Origin: Bacteroidales bacterium
GTDB lineage: Bacteria > Bacteroidota > Bacteroidia > Bacteroidales > UBA932
Assembly (NCBI GenBank): GCA_017469425.1
Contig: JAFUGJ010000001.1
Span: 1 to 64,000 of the forward strand
Length of the DNA stretch: 64,000 nt
Direction: 5' to 3'
Part shown: positions 8,381-16,768 of the stretch, in pieces
Position numbering within the stretch: position 1 is the first letter of the stretch
How the letters are laid out: each line of letters opens with the position of its first letter
The notes under the pieces: generated by a model
What the model was told of the DNA's origin: nothing
Databases searched by the model: none
The model's input: the letters and a program-made list of their open reading frames with translations, nothing else
Position numbers and translations under genes: made by a program

Positions 8381-8407
8381 GCGATCCCTACACAAAATAG
8401 GGGTCGC
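8381..8407 (-). promoter_or_regulatory. Possible L13 leader hairpin
   Basis: On the minus strand GCGA-C-CCCTA, a 7-base loop, TAGGG-A-TCGC form a 9-bp hairpin with one internal mismatch. It sits at the very 5' end of the predicted rplM transcript, about 35 bases before the GTG. A leader motif upstream of L13 has been described for Bacteroidia, and this may be an instance. I cannot run the covariance model. The outer GCGA overlaps the promoter, so only the inner stem may be transcribed. Confidence 0.4.
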
Positions 8408-8437
8408 AAAGGTATAAAATTATTCGCAAAAATCAAA
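8407..8437 (-). promoter_or_regulatory. Promoter of the rplM operon
   Basis: TTTG at 8437-8434, exactly 19 bp, TACCTTTG at 8414-8407 on the minus strand: a perfect Bacteroides-type promoter with the same TACCTTTG box as the rRNA operon. It lies just downstream of the sdhC stop codon. Confidence 0.88.
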
Positions 8438-8445
8438 ATTAATCG

Positions 8446-9174
8446 CTACGCCATCAGGAAGTTGGCCTGTATGAAAGCGTTGACTGCCACAGCCGTAAAC
8501 ATCAGGAAAATGAGCGCGGCGACCACGATGCCGATAACCTTCACCCTGTTGAACCATACCTGGCTGTTCCAGCCTATGGTCTGAAGCATGCTCCAGAATC
8601 CGTGCGAGAGGTGCAGGAAGATGGCGACGAACCAGAGAATGTAGATTGCGAGTATCCACCAGTGGCCGAAGGTTGCATTGAGAAGCAGGTAAGGATTGTT
8701 CTCATAATTGCCGATGCCGAAGAGTTCGGGAAGCTGCATCTTGGCCCAGAAATGGGTGAGGTGGAAGAGCAGCAGGCCGAGAATCACCAGGCCGAGCACG
8801 AACATGTTGCGTGCGCTCCAGCTGTCGGCAGCTGCCTTGCTGCTTACCTCATAACGCTTTACTCCGCCGCGTGCCTTGATGTTCTCGTATGTGAGCCAGC
8901 ATCCGTAGATGATGTGCACGAGAAAACCGAGGGCGAGCACGGGCACCATGATAGACACTATGGGAAGCGACATGAAGTCGCAGCCGAGCTTGAACAGGCC
9001 GTCTCCTTCGGAGAAGAGGATGTCGTCATTTGCAACTACCCCATACTTGCCGGTAAAAGTGTCGATTACCGAGAAAAAATTGATGGTTCCGTGCAGGAGC
9101 AGGAAGAGGAGAAGGAAAGCGCCGCTTATGGACTGGATGAATTTCTTTCCGATGGATGAATTGAAGATGAACAT
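8446..9174 (-). CDS. sdhC: Succinate dehydrogenase/fumarate reductase cytochrome b subunit
   Basis: A 242-residue membrane protein of the Bacteroidota b558-type single-anchor subunit of complex II. It has five hydrophobic segments with histidines suited to two haems (LLLLHGTINFF, GFLVHIIYG, LLFHLTHFW, FLHLSHGFW). It would anchor the flavoprotein and iron-sulfur subunits and pass electrons to or from quinone. In Bacteroides sdhC/frdC normally precedes sdhA and sdhB, but here the next gene is rplM and neither partner is in the window. The ATG at 9174 was chosen because the upstream part of the open frame is antisense to pyrH. Confidence 0.93.
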   Translation of the reverse strand: MFIFNSSIGKKFIQSISGAFLLLFLLLHGTINFFSVIDTFTGKYGVVANDDILFSEGDGLFKLGCDFMSLPIVSIMVPVLALGFLVHIIYGCWLTYENIKARGGVKRYEVSSKAAADSWSARNMFVLGLVILGLLLFHLTHFWAKMQLPELFGIGNYENNPYLLLNATFGHWWILAIYILWFVAIFLHLSHGFWSMLQTIGWNSQVWFNRVKVIGIVVAALIFLMFTAVAVNAFIQANFLMA

Positions 9175-9201
9175 CGCTTTTTCTTTAATACTTTTGGTTT
9201 G

Positions 9202-9209
9202 CAAATATA
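9202..9209 (-). promoter_or_regulatory. Promoter -7 box for sdhC
   Basis: TATATTTG on the minus strand, 27 bases before the sdhC ATG. No convincing -33 element. Confidence 0.6.
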
Positions 9210-9218
9210 AGTCAAATC

Positions 9219-9249
9219 TTGCAAGTTTGCGAATTTTCCGATATTTTTG
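9219..9249 (+). promoter_or_regulatory. Promoter for pyrH-frr
   Basis: TTG (9219-9221), 20 bp, TATTTTTG (9242-9249), then 27 bases to the pyrH ATG. It overlaps nothing coding and is divergent from the sdhC promoter. Confidence 0.7.
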
Positions 9250-9276
9250 TTTCCCGCAAACCGAAACTACGCCAAT

Positions 9277-9981
9277 ATGTATAAAAGAGTATTGCTCAAA
9301 CTCAGCGGAGAAAGCCTCGGAGGCCCCGCAGGAAAAGGTCTCGACGAAAGCTGCCTGAAGAAATTCGCGGGCGAAATTGCCACGGCGGTTAAGGCCGGAT
9401 ACCAGATTGCCATCGTCAACGGAGGAGGAAACATCTTCCGCGGCATCCAGGGCATAGGGAAAGGCTACGACCGCGTAACCGGAGACCGCATGGGGATGCT
9501 TGCAACAGTCATCAACTCCCTCGCCCTCGCGTCCGCCCTCCGTTCGGAAGGCATTGCTGCCGAGGTGTTCACCGCCACCCAGATGGCTCCGCTCGCCAAG
9601 CTCTACGACCGCGACAACGCCGTGCAGGTTCTGACGGAAGGAGGTGTCGCCCTGATTTCCGGTGGTACGGGAAATCCTTTCTTCTCCACCGACTCGGGAG
9701 CCGCACTGAGAGCCCTCGAAATCGGTGCCGACGCCCTGCTGAAAGGCACCCGCGTCGATGGCGTCTATACCGCCGACCCGGAGAAGGACCCGAGTGCCGT
9801 GAAATACGACGAGCTCACTTTCCAGGAAGCTCTCGTAAAGCACCTCAAGGTGATGGACCAGACGGCTTTCGCCCTCTGCGAACAGGGCCCGGTTCCCATC
9901 GTAGTGTTCGACATCAACACCCCCGGTGCACTGCTCCGCCTTCTGGAAGGTGAAAAAATCGGCACGCTGGTACACGCATAA
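9277..9981 (+). CDS. pyrH: UMP kinase
   Basis: A 234-residue UMP kinase (amino-acid kinase fold) that phosphorylates UMP to UDP in pyrimidine nucleotide synthesis. Motifs are KRVLLKLSGESLGG at the start, NGGGNIFRG (about 50-58), GDRMGMLATVIN and SGGTGNPFFSTDSGAALRA. The frame extends 10 codons upstream to a TTG, but that part overlaps the -7 box, so the ATG at 9277 is preferred. Followed by frr 28 bases on. Confidence 0.97.
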   Translation: MYKRVLLKLSGESLGGPAGKGLDESCLKKFAGEIATAVKAGYQIAIVNGGGNIFRGIQGIGKGYDRVTGDRMGMLATVINSLALASALRSEGIAAEVFTATQMAPLAKLYDRDNAVQVLTEGGVALISGGTGNPFFSTDSGAALRALEIGADALLKGTRVDGVYTADPEKDPSAVKYDELTFQEALVKHLKVMDQTAFALCEQGPVPIVVFDINTPGALLRLLEGEKIGTLVHA

Positions 9982-10009
9982 ATCCGACAATTAATTAAAA
10001 ACAAAGATA

Positions 10010-10579
10010 ATGTTAACAGACAGAGCCAAAGAGATTCTGGACGGCGCCCAGGACAAGATGCAGGAAGCCGTCCTCTTCCTCGAGGAAGACCTCAAGACCT
10101 ACCGCGTAGGCAAGGCCAATCCCTCCATCTTCAACGGAGTCACGGTCAATTATTATGGCACGCCCACTCCCATACACCAGGTATCGTCCGTCACCGCCCC
10201 CGATGCCCGCACCCTGGCCATCCAGCCCTGGGAAAAGAGCCTCATCGGAGCCATTGAAAAAGCCATTCTGGATGCGAACCTCGGATTCACTCCCTCCAAT
10301 AACGGCGAAATCATCCGCTGCGTGGTGCCCGCCCTTACCGAAGACCGCCGCAAGGAGCTCGTGAAGAAGGCCAAAGGCGCAGGCGAAAGTGCCAAGGTGG
10401 TTGTGCGCAACGCCCGCCGCGACGCTATCGACCTCCTCAAGAAAGCCCAGAAGAACGAAGGCATGAGCGAGGACACCGAAAAAGAAGGCGAAGGCGAAGT
10501 TCAGAAAATCACCGACAAGAATGTAAAGGCCATCGACGACATCGTCGCAGCCAAGGAGAAGGAAATCCTTACAGTTTAG
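10010..10579 (+). CDS. frr: Ribosome recycling factor
   Basis: A 189-residue RRF, which with EF-G splits ribosomes after termination. It contains TYRVGKANPSIFNGVTVNYY, IQPWEKSLIGAIEKAI and a long helical C-terminus (LVKKAKGAGESAKVVVRNAR). The pyrH-frr order is usual. Its last 11 bases overlap the end of lpxK on the opposite strand. Confidence 0.97.
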   Translation: MLTDRAKEILDGAQDKMQEAVLFLEEDLKTYRVGKANPSIFNGVTVNYYGTPTPIHQVSSVTAPDARTLAIQPWEKSLIGAIEKAILDANLGFTPSNNGEIIRCVVPALTEDRRKELVKKAKGAGESAKVVVRNARRDAIDLLKKAQKNEGMSEDTEKEGEGEVQKITDKNVKAIDDIVAAKEKEILTV

Positions 10580-11621
10580 CCAGCCGGGAAGAGAAGTCGG
10601 CAAGGTCAGCCTCTTCCACGAAGGATGCCCGGACGGGCACGGCGAAGAGACGCCTGCGTATGGAGTCGTCCAACTTTTTACAGTCGAGCACGCGCACGGC
10701 GTCTTTTTCCGTTGTAAGCAGGGCTGCCGTGGGATGGCGGTGCACAGCTCCGGCAACGCGGGCCATGTCGGCCTTGGAGTAAGCGTGATGGTCGGGGAAG
10801 TTGATGGTCTCGACTATCTTGTAGGTATCGCTCAGATACGCCTTCAGCTGTGAATCGTCAGCGATACCGCTGAACAGTATAACCGTTTTGGAATAGTTGT
10901 AGCGCGAATCCGCCTCTTCCGGGAACACCGGAACCGGGGAGTCGTAGTCGGTGGTGGTGAAATACAGGGGCTGCCCGTCGCGCAGGCGCAGTATTTTACG
11001 CCACTGCTCCCTGTCACCTTCATCAAGGTCGTGGGGAGATTTGGTAACGACGACCATATCGGCATCCTTGATGCGGGAAGGGAGGTCGCGAAGACGCCCG
11101 AACGGAAGCAGCGAGTCGCTGAAAATAGGCCTTTTCCAGTTTACCAGCACAATATTGCAGCTTGCATGGAGCTTGCGGTACTGGAATGCGTCGTCGAGAA
11201 TTATCATATCGCTTGCCGGAAATTCCTTATCGGCTACCCGGCGGTAGCGCTTTTCTCCGCTGAGAAGTTTCTCTGGGTGCACAAGCAAATCGCAGCCCTC
11301 AACCCGGTTTTTATCCACGGCTACCGTCACTTCCGGAAACTTCCGCTTAATCTGCAAAGGTTCGTCGCCGGAGAAAGATGCCGTACTTCCACATGTAACT
11401 TGCTGGAAACCACGGCTCTTGCGCTTATATCCGCGAGAGAGCACGGCGAGGCGGAGTTCCGGCCTCAATTCCTTCAGCAACCGAAGAATCATCTCGGTAT
11501 GCGGGGTCTTCCCCGTTCCTCCCACGGTAATGTTTCCGATGCATACAGCAGGCACTTCGGCTCCCGGTGCCTTTCTCCAGGTACGGGCGTGCAGGCTAAG
11601 AATCAGGCGTTGTATCAGCAT
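10569..11621 (-). CDS. lpxK: Tetraacyldisaccharide 4'-kinase
   Basis: A 350-residue lipid A enzyme that phosphorylates the disaccharide precursor at the 4' position on the inner membrane. It has the P-loop GNITVGGTGKTPHTEM (about 28-43), AVLSRGYKRKSRGF, and DMIILDDAFQYRKL (Walker B-like). It starts inside the end of the dihydrouridine synthase gene (26-base overlap), so the two are translationally coupled, and it converges on frr. Confidence 0.95.
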   Translation of the reverse strand: MLIQRLILSLHARTWRKAPGAEVPAVCIGNITVGGTGKTPHTEMILRLLKELRPELRLAVLSRGYKRKSRGFQQVTCGSTASFSGDEPLQIKRKFPEVTVAVDKNRVEGCDLLVHPEKLLSGEKRYRRVADKEFPASDMIILDDAFQYRKLHASCNIVLVNWKRPIFSDSLLPFGRLRDLPSRIKDADMVVVTKSPHDLDEGDREQWRKILRLRDGQPLYFTTTDYDSPVPVFPEEADSRYNYSKTVILFSGIADDSQLKAYLSDTYKIVETINFPDHHAYSKADMARVAGAVHRHPTAALLTTEKDAVRVLDCKKLDDSIRRRLFAVPVRASFVEEADLADFSSRLAKL

Positions 11622-12609
11622 AGCGTTCCGCGATATTATCCAAAATCATAAACAGTTCGTCCGAGTCGAGGGTGGTGACCATTTTTATCCTCGTGTCCTT
11701 GAAATCGGGCAGGCCCTTGAAGTAGCACGAAAGATGCCGACGCATTTCGTAGATGCCGCGAGGCTCGCCTTTGTACTGCAGCGAAAGCCCCAGCTGCCTT
11801 TTTGCAAGGGCGACTTTTTCCTGCACGGACAGGGGCGGCAGTTCTTCGCCCGTCTGCAGGAAATGCTTCACCTCCCTGAACAGCCAGGGATGTCCGAAGG
11901 TGGCGCGTCCTATCATGATGCCGTCCACCCCATAGCGGTCGAAAGCGTCGCGAGCCTGCTGCGGAGTACAAATATCCCCGTTACCTATTATGGGGATGTG
12001 CATCCGGGGGTTATTCTTCACCTCTCCGATGAGAGTCCAGTCGGCGGAGCCTTTATACATCTGGCAGCGGGTTCTTCCATGGATGGTAAGAGCCTGTATG
12101 CCAACATCCTGCAGGCGCTCGGCAAGCTCAACGATTATCTTCGAACTGTCATCCCAGCCGAGACGGGTCTTCACGGTGACGGGCTTGCCAACCGCCTCAA
12201 CGACTGCCTTGGTGATGGCCACCATTTTATCCGGATAGCGCATCATTCCGGAACCTGCCCCACGCCCCGCAATCTTCGTAACCGGACAGCCGAAATTTAT
12301 GTCGATGACATCGGCCCCGTGCCCTCCCACAAGTTCCACGGCATGGTCCGCCATCTTCGCCGCCTCCACCATCGACTCGGGGATGTGCCCGTATATCTGG
12401 ATTCCCACAGGAGCCTCCTCTTCAAGGGTTTTCATCTTTGCAAGAGCCTTGGAAGCGTCGCGGATGAGCCCGTCGGAAGGGATGAATTCGGTATAAACCA
12501 TATCGGCCCCCTGCTCGCGGCAGAGTATGCGGAACGACACATCCGTCACATCCTCCATCGGAGCCAGCAGCACCGGTCTCTCTCCCAAATCCAGATTTCC
12601 TATCTTCAT
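11596..12609 (-). CDS. dus: tRNA-dihydrouridine synthase
   Basis: A 337-residue FMN-dependent enzyme that reduces uridines in tRNA. It has LLAPMEDVTDVSFR at the N-terminus, INFGCPVTKIAGRGAGSGMM (about 102-121, with the catalytic Cys), TVKTRLGW, LTIHGRTRCQMY and IPIIGNGDI. It is of the DusB/NifR3 type. The -7 box TAAATTTG ends 7 bases before the ATG, so the leader is very short. Confidence 0.93.
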   Translation of the reverse strand: MKIGNLDLGERPVLLAPMEDVTDVSFRILCREQGADMVYTEFIPSDGLIRDASKALAKMKTLEEEAPVGIQIYGHIPESMVEAAKMADHAVELVGGHGADVIDINFGCPVTKIAGRGAGSGMMRYPDKMVAITKAVVEAVGKPVTVKTRLGWDDSSKIIVELAERLQDVGIQALTIHGRTRCQMYKGSADWTLIGEVKNNPRMHIPIIGNGDICTPQQARDAFDRYGVDGIMIGRATFGHPWLFREVKHFLQTGEELPPLSVQEKVALAKRQLGLSLQYKGEPRGIYEMRRHLSCYFKGLPDFKDTRIKMVTTLDSDELFMILDNIAERYADTTPDS

Positions 12610-12616
12610 TGTGGTG

Positions 12617-12624
12617 CAAATTTA
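12617..12624 (-). promoter_or_regulatory. Promoter -7 box for dus-lpxK
   Basis: TAAATTTG on the minus strand, 7 bases before the dus ATG. No clear -33 TTG at the right distance. Confidence 0.55.
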
Positions 12625-12635
12625 ATTCTTTTTCC

Positions 12636-12643
12636 TAAATTTG
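12636..12643 (+). promoter_or_regulatory. Promoter -7 box for the aldo/keto reductase
   Basis: TAAATTTG on the plus strand, 26 bases before the reductase ATG and divergent from the dus promoter. A -33 element was not clear. Confidence 0.55.
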
Positions 12644-12669
12644 GTCATTCTTCATTATAAGCAAACGAT

Positions 12670-13506
12670 ATGGAATTCACCCTTTCCAATGGCCGCAACA
12701 TCCCATGCCCGGGATTCGGCACTTTCAAGACCCCCGACGGGAACATCTGCATCGACTCTGTACGCGAAGCCATCGCGGCGGGATATACGCACATCGACAC
12801 TGCCGCGGTGTACGGCAACGAACGCTCCGTGGGCGAAGGCGTGAGGCAAAGCGGAAAATCCCGCGAAGAACTCTTCATCACCAGCAAGCTCTGGAACACC
12901 GAACGCGGGTACGACAGCACCCTGCGCGCCTGCGAAAAGACCCTGAAAGACCTCGGCACGGACTATCTCGACCTCTACCTCATCCATTGGCCTGCAAATG
13001 AGATGCAGTTCGGCTCCAAAGCCACCGACATCAATCTCGACACCTGGAAGGCAATGGAACGCCTTGCCGACGAAGGCTGCGTCCGAAGCATAGGGCTCAG
13101 CAACTTCTATGCATCGCACATGCAGCCAATACTCGCATCCGCCAACATCGCCCCCACGGTTGACCAGATAGAGTATCATCCCGGACTGCTGCAGGAGGAA
13201 ACCATCGCGCTCTGCCGGGAGCACGCCATCCTCGTGGAAGCCTGGAGCCCGCTCGGACGGGGAAAACTGCTGGAAGATTCAGTATTGCTGAAGATTGCCT
13301 CCGCCCACGGGAAAACCACCGCACAGGTGCTGCTGCGCTGGTGCGTGCAGAATGATGTCCTTCCCCTCGTAAAGTCCGTGCACGCAGAACGGATACATCA
13401 GAACCTGGATTTCTTCGATTTCACGCTGAGCCCTTCGGAGATGGAGGAAACTGCATCGCTTCCCGAAGCGCGCTACGGTTCGCACCCCGATACAGCCACA
13501 TTCTGA
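12670..13506 (+). CDS. Aldo/keto reductase
   Basis: A 278-residue NAD(P)H-dependent oxidoreductase of the aldo/keto reductase superfamily. GYTHIDTAAVYGNERSVGEG (Asp and Tyr of the active site), LFITSKLW (catalytic Lys) and LDLYLIHWPAN (catalytic His) are intact, and the cofactor-binding end is VLPLVKSVHAERIHQNLDFF. The length is typical of the 2,5-diketo-D-gluconate reductase-like group. The carbonyl substrate cannot be predicted. The next gene begins one base after its stop. Confidence 0.94.
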   Translation: MEFTLSNGRNIPCPGFGTFKTPDGNICIDSVREAIAAGYTHIDTAAVYGNERSVGEGVRQSGKSREELFITSKLWNTERGYDSTLRACEKTLKDLGTDYLDLYLIHWPANEMQFGSKATDINLDTWKAMERLADEGCVRSIGLSNFYASHMQPILASANIAPTVDQIEYHPGLLQEETIALCREHAILVEAWSPLGRGKLLEDSVLLKIASAHGKTTAQVLLRWCVQNDVLPLVKSVHAERIHQNLDFFDFTLSPSEMEETASLPEARYGSHPDTATF

Positions 13507-13507
13507 C

Positions 13508-15301
13508 ATGGCAAACATTTTTGCGGAAAGGCTCGATGCGCTGCGCTCCATGATGCGAAGCCGGGGATGGGATGCGGTGATTCTCACCGGGTCAGACCCT
13601 CACGGGAGCGAGTATCCTGCGGAACGGTGGAAATGCGTGCAGTGGCTCACCGGATTCACCGGCGAAGCGGGCGATGTGGTGGTAACCCTCGACCATGCCG
13701 GGCTCTGGACCGACACCCGCTACTTCATACAGTCGGTCCGGCAACTGGACGGAACCGGCGTGGAACTGCATAAGATGCGTGTGCCGGAGCAGGTTCCCAT
13801 CCATGAATGGCTGGCAGGGAAGTTTGCTGACGAAAGCGAAGTGTATTTCGCCGTGGACGGCATCTGCACCGGTCAGGAATTCATCTCCGGCATCAAGCAA
13901 GCCATCAATGCCGGAGGGGCCGCCTGCCACATTGTGAGCATTCCCGACATGCTCGACGCCATCTGGCAGGACAGGCCGGGAATCCCACAGACCCCCATAT
14001 TCACCGTTGACCCGGGCGAGAGCCGCATCGAACGCCTCGGCAGGCTGCGCGACTTTATCGAAGCCAAAGGATGCGACTACATCCTGCTGAGCGCCCTCGA
14101 CGACATTGCCTGGGTGCTCAATGTGCGGGCCTCCGACATCGAATACAACCCCCTCGTGATTTCCTTCCTGCTCGTAGGGCCCGAAACTGCCGAATGGTTC
14201 GTGCAGAAGGAAATCGTGGAAGACCCCGTCACCGAAGCCACCTTTGCGCAGCTGCAGGACGACGGAATCTTCCTCCGCTACTACGAAGAAACCGAAATAG
14301 CCCTGAGTGAGGTGGACGGCACCGTGGCGGCGGATACAGGCACGCTGAACTATCATCTATGCTCTCTCATAGGCCCTGCCAGGCTCATCCCCTGCCCTTC
14401 TCCCGTGAAGGAATGGAAAGCGGTAAAGAATCCCACGGAGATTGCAGGCTTCCGCGACTGCCATGTGCAGGACGGCGTGGCGATGGTGCGTTTCCTTCAC
14501 TGGATAGAAAAATGCATCCAAAATGACAGGGAAATAAGCGAATGGGATGCCGCAGTAAAGCTCGGACAGCTCCGCGCAGAAATCCCCGGATACCAGGGTG
14601 ACAGTTTCGAAACCATTTCAGCCTACGGCCCTTCTGCGGCCCTTCCGCATTACATTACGCCGCATTCCGGCGCACCTGTTCTCGAAGCGCACGGCCTGTA
14701 CCTGTGCGACTCCGGAGGGCAGTATCTGAACGGCACCACCGACATCACCCGCACCTGGGCACTGGGCCCTTGCACTCCTTTGGAGAGGGAAGATTACACC
14801 CTGGTGCTGCGCGGCCATATAGCCCTCGCATCTGCCGTGTTCCCTGCGGATACCCCTGGTTGCAGGCTTGACGCGCTCGCCCGGGAACCGCTTTGGGCTC
14901 ACCAGAGAAACTTCGGGCACGGCACAGGCCACGGCGTAGGGTGGTTTCTCGGGGTACACGAAGGCCCGCAAGACATTCGCCAGAACCTGAACGGAACGGG
15001 CTTCAGACCCGGGATGGTAACTTCCGACGAGCCTGGAATCTACCGCGAGGGAATGCATGGAGTGCGGCACGAGAACCTGCTGCTATGCGAAGATGCAGGA
15101 ACCAACGACTTTGGCGGATGGCTGCGTTTCGAGCCCCTTACCCTCTGCCCCTTCGACACGGAGCCTCTTATCCTTGAAATGCTTACCCCCGCAGAACGCG
15201 AATGGCTGAACAACTATCACGCAGTGGTTTACTCCACCCTGCGGCCATACCTTGATGATGCCGACGGCGAGTGGCTGAGGCGGAAAACGGAGGCTGTCTG
15301 A
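13508..15301 (+). CDS. Xaa-Pro aminopeptidase (M24B)
   Basis: A 597-residue aminopeptidase P that removes an N-terminal residue preceding proline. It has two N-terminal creatinase-like domains and then the pita-bread metal domain. Visible ligands are the two Asp in LCDSGGQYLNGTTDITRTW, the His in GHGTGHGVGWFLG, and the Glu in DEPGIYREGMHGVRHEN with a second Glu in RFEPLTLCPF. Length and domain order fit the long, eukaryote-like APP1 type rather than the 440-residue PepP. No signal peptide, so cytoplasmic. Confidence 0.94.
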   Translation: MANIFAERLDALRSMMRSRGWDAVILTGSDPHGSEYPAERWKCVQWLTGFTGEAGDVVVTLDHAGLWTDTRYFIQSVRQLDGTGVELHKMRVPEQVPIHEWLAGKFADESEVYFAVDGICTGQEFISGIKQAINAGGAACHIVSIPDMLDAIWQDRPGIPQTPIFTVDPGESRIERLGRLRDFIEAKGCDYILLSALDDIAWVLNVRASDIEYNPLVISFLLVGPETAEWFVQKEIVEDPVTEATFAQLQDDGIFLRYYEETEIALSEVDGTVAADTGTLNYHLCSLIGPARLIPCPSPVKEWKAVKNPTEIAGFRDCHVQDGVAMVRFLHWIEKCIQNDREISEWDAAVKLGQLRAEIPGYQGDSFETISAYGPSAALPHYITPHSGAPVLEAHGLYLCDSGGQYLNGTTDITRTWALGPCTPLEREDYTLVLRGHIALASAVFPADTPGCRLDALAREPLWAHQRNFGHGTGHGVGWFLGVHEGPQDIRQNLNGTGFRPGMVTSDEPGIYREGMHGVRHENLLLCEDAGTNDFGGWLRFEPLTLCPFDTEPLILEMLTPAEREWLNNYHAVVYSTLRPYLDDADGEWLRRKTEAV

Positions 15302-15305
15302 GAAA

Positions 15306-15767
15306 TTATTCCGCCTTGAACCTGTGCTCGAGGGCTCCGACAATGCGGGTAAGGTCTTTCACAGGGCCTTCGATATCAAAGCCTGAAAGGGTTTTTGTGA
15401 AACTGATGCGATCTTCGAGCATTCGCGTTACCCTCATCACGGGAGAAGACAGGCGGAAGGTGGGATTTTCTCCATCCTCGCTTTCAAGCACATAGCCGCG
15501 CTGGTGCATCACATCCATAAGGCCGTCGCGGATTTCGGCATACGGACCGGGAATGAAGGCTTTGCGCGTTCCGAATCCGAGATAGGGATAGATGGCGGAG
15601 AACACGGCCATTATGCCGGCAATCTTCCAGAGTGCTGCGGCCCCGTCGGTAAAAATCTCGTTGAGGGATTTTCCCACCACGCCGAAAAGCGAGAGCAAAA
15701 CGATGAAAATGCAGAGGATTATCCCGAGATAGGCAAAGTATTTGATAGCGCGTACAATGTATTTCAT
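15306..15767 (-). CDS. Small membrane protein of unknown function
   Basis: A 153-residue protein with two N-terminal hydrophobic segments (about residues 10-31 and 46-66) and a soluble C-terminal domain (about 80-153). I do not recognise the family. The frame is open to 15908, but the segment before MKYIVR contains the promoter and looks non-coding. It lies 4 bases from the aminopeptidase stop on the other strand. The -7 box ends 4 bases before its ATG. Confidence 0.75.
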   Translation of the reverse strand: MKYIVRAIKYFAYLGIILCIFIVLLSLFGVVGKSLNEIFTDGAAALWKIAGIMAVFSAIYPYLGFGTRKAFIPGPYAEIRDGLMDVMHQRGYVLESEDGENPTFRLSSPVMRVTRMLEDRISFTKTLSGFDIEGPVKDLTRIVGALEHRFKAE

Positions 15768-15771
15768 ACTG

Positions 15772-15779
15772 CAAAGATA
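15772..15779 (-). promoter_or_regulatory. Promoter -7 box directly before the 15767 gene
   Basis: TATCTTTG on the minus strand with only CAGT between it and the ATG. If used, transcription starts at about the start codon (leaderless). Confidence 0.6.
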
Positions 15780-15790
15780 AAAGTTTTCAT

Positions 15791-15798
15791 TATTTTTG
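15791..15798 (+). promoter_or_regulatory. Promoter -7 box for the coiled-coil protein gene
   Basis: TATTTTTG on the plus strand, 52 bases before the ATG at 15851 and 12 bases from the divergent box. The -33 element is not obvious. Confidence 0.5.
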
Positions 15799-15850
15799 CA
15801 CATTGATACGGCCATGGCCGGGAATAATTGACAATAAAAGAAAAGACAAT

Positions 15851-16768
15851 ATGGAAAAAGAAGATCCGTTGATGAGACTTGAGCGCGAAGAGCGCGAACG
15901 CAAGGCAAAAGGCGGCAGCCTCAAGCCCGTGATGGCAGTACTTGCCATCGTTGCCCTGGGCCTGGCCGGTGCTCTCGCTTATGTGACCATAAGCAAAAAC
16001 AGTCTTGTAAAAGACCTCGAAATCGACAAGCAGCAGCTCACGGAGCAGATTGTGAGCCTGCAGGGCGACTATGAATCCCTTTCCAGCGAGTACGATTCCG
16101 TCAACTCCCAGCTCGACTCCTCCCGCGAGGAAGTGGCCCAGCTCGTGGAGCGCATCAAAAAGACGGAAGCTACCAACCGCGCCAAGATGCGCCAGTACGA
16201 GAAGGAACTCGGCACCCTGCGCAGCATCATGCGCGGCTATGTGAAGCAGATTGACTCGCTCAACACCCTCAACAAGAAGCTTACCGTGCAGGCCGCCAAC
16301 GCCCGCCGCGAAGCAGCCGAGGCCGGGCGCAAGAACGCCGAACTCACCGAACAGGTGAACGACCTCAGCAGCAAAGTGGCAGTCGGCTCCATCCTGAAGG
16401 CCCGCAGCCTTTCTCTCGTGGCATACGCATCGAACGGCAAGGCGACCGACCGCAGCAGCCGCACTACCCAGATGGTGTTCAACCTCACCCTGGCCGAGAA
16501 CGAGCTCGCTCCCACCGGCCCGGTGCGCATCTACCTGCGCGTGAAAGATCCTGACGGGAATCTGCTTCTGGACGGTACCGGAGCCAGCTTCACCCTCGGA
16601 GGCGACGCCGTGCCCGCAACCGCATCGCGAGAAATCGACTACAACGGCAAGGATGTCGATGTGAGCATCTATGTGAACGATACCGGAGCATTCGTGAAGG
16701 GTATCTACAGCGCGGAAGCCTACACCGCCGCAGGCAAGCTCGGACAGGCCGAAGCTCTGCTGAGGTAA
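15851..16768 (+). CDS. Membrane-anchored coiled-coil protein, unknown function
   Basis: A 305-residue protein: a charged N-terminus (MEKEDPLMRLEREERERKAK), one transmembrane helix (about 27-46), a long heptad-rich coiled coil (about 50-185) and a C-terminal beta-rich domain (about 185-305, VAVGSILKARSLSLVAY onward). The topology suggests an inner-membrane anchor with the coiled coil in the periplasm. Similar proteins occur widely in Bacteroidota without known function. Its stop overlaps the hemW start (TAATG), so they are coupled. Confidence 0.85.
   Translation: MEKEDPLMRLEREERERKAKGGSLKPVMAVLAIVALGLAGALAYVTISKNSLVKDLEIDKQQLTEQIVSLQGDYESLSSEYDSVNSQLDSSREEVAQLVERIKKTEATNRAKMRQYEKELGTLRSIMRGYVKQIDSLNTLNKKLTVQAANARREAAEAGRKNAELTEQVNDLSSKVAVGSILKARSLSLVAYASNGKATDRSSRTTQMVFNLTLAENELAPTGPVRIYLRVKDPDGNLLLDGTGASFTLGGDAVPATASREIDYNGKDVDVSIYVNDTGAFVKGIYSAEAYTAAGKLGQAEALLR

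Noticed and set aside
8347-8436. 30-residue N-terminal extension of L13
   Set aside because: It covers the -7 box and leader hairpin and matches no L13.
9175-9990. N-terminal extension of the cytochrome b gene to 514 residues
   Set aside because: The extension is antisense to pyrH and contains the promoter region. The family starts at MFIFNSSIGK (9174).
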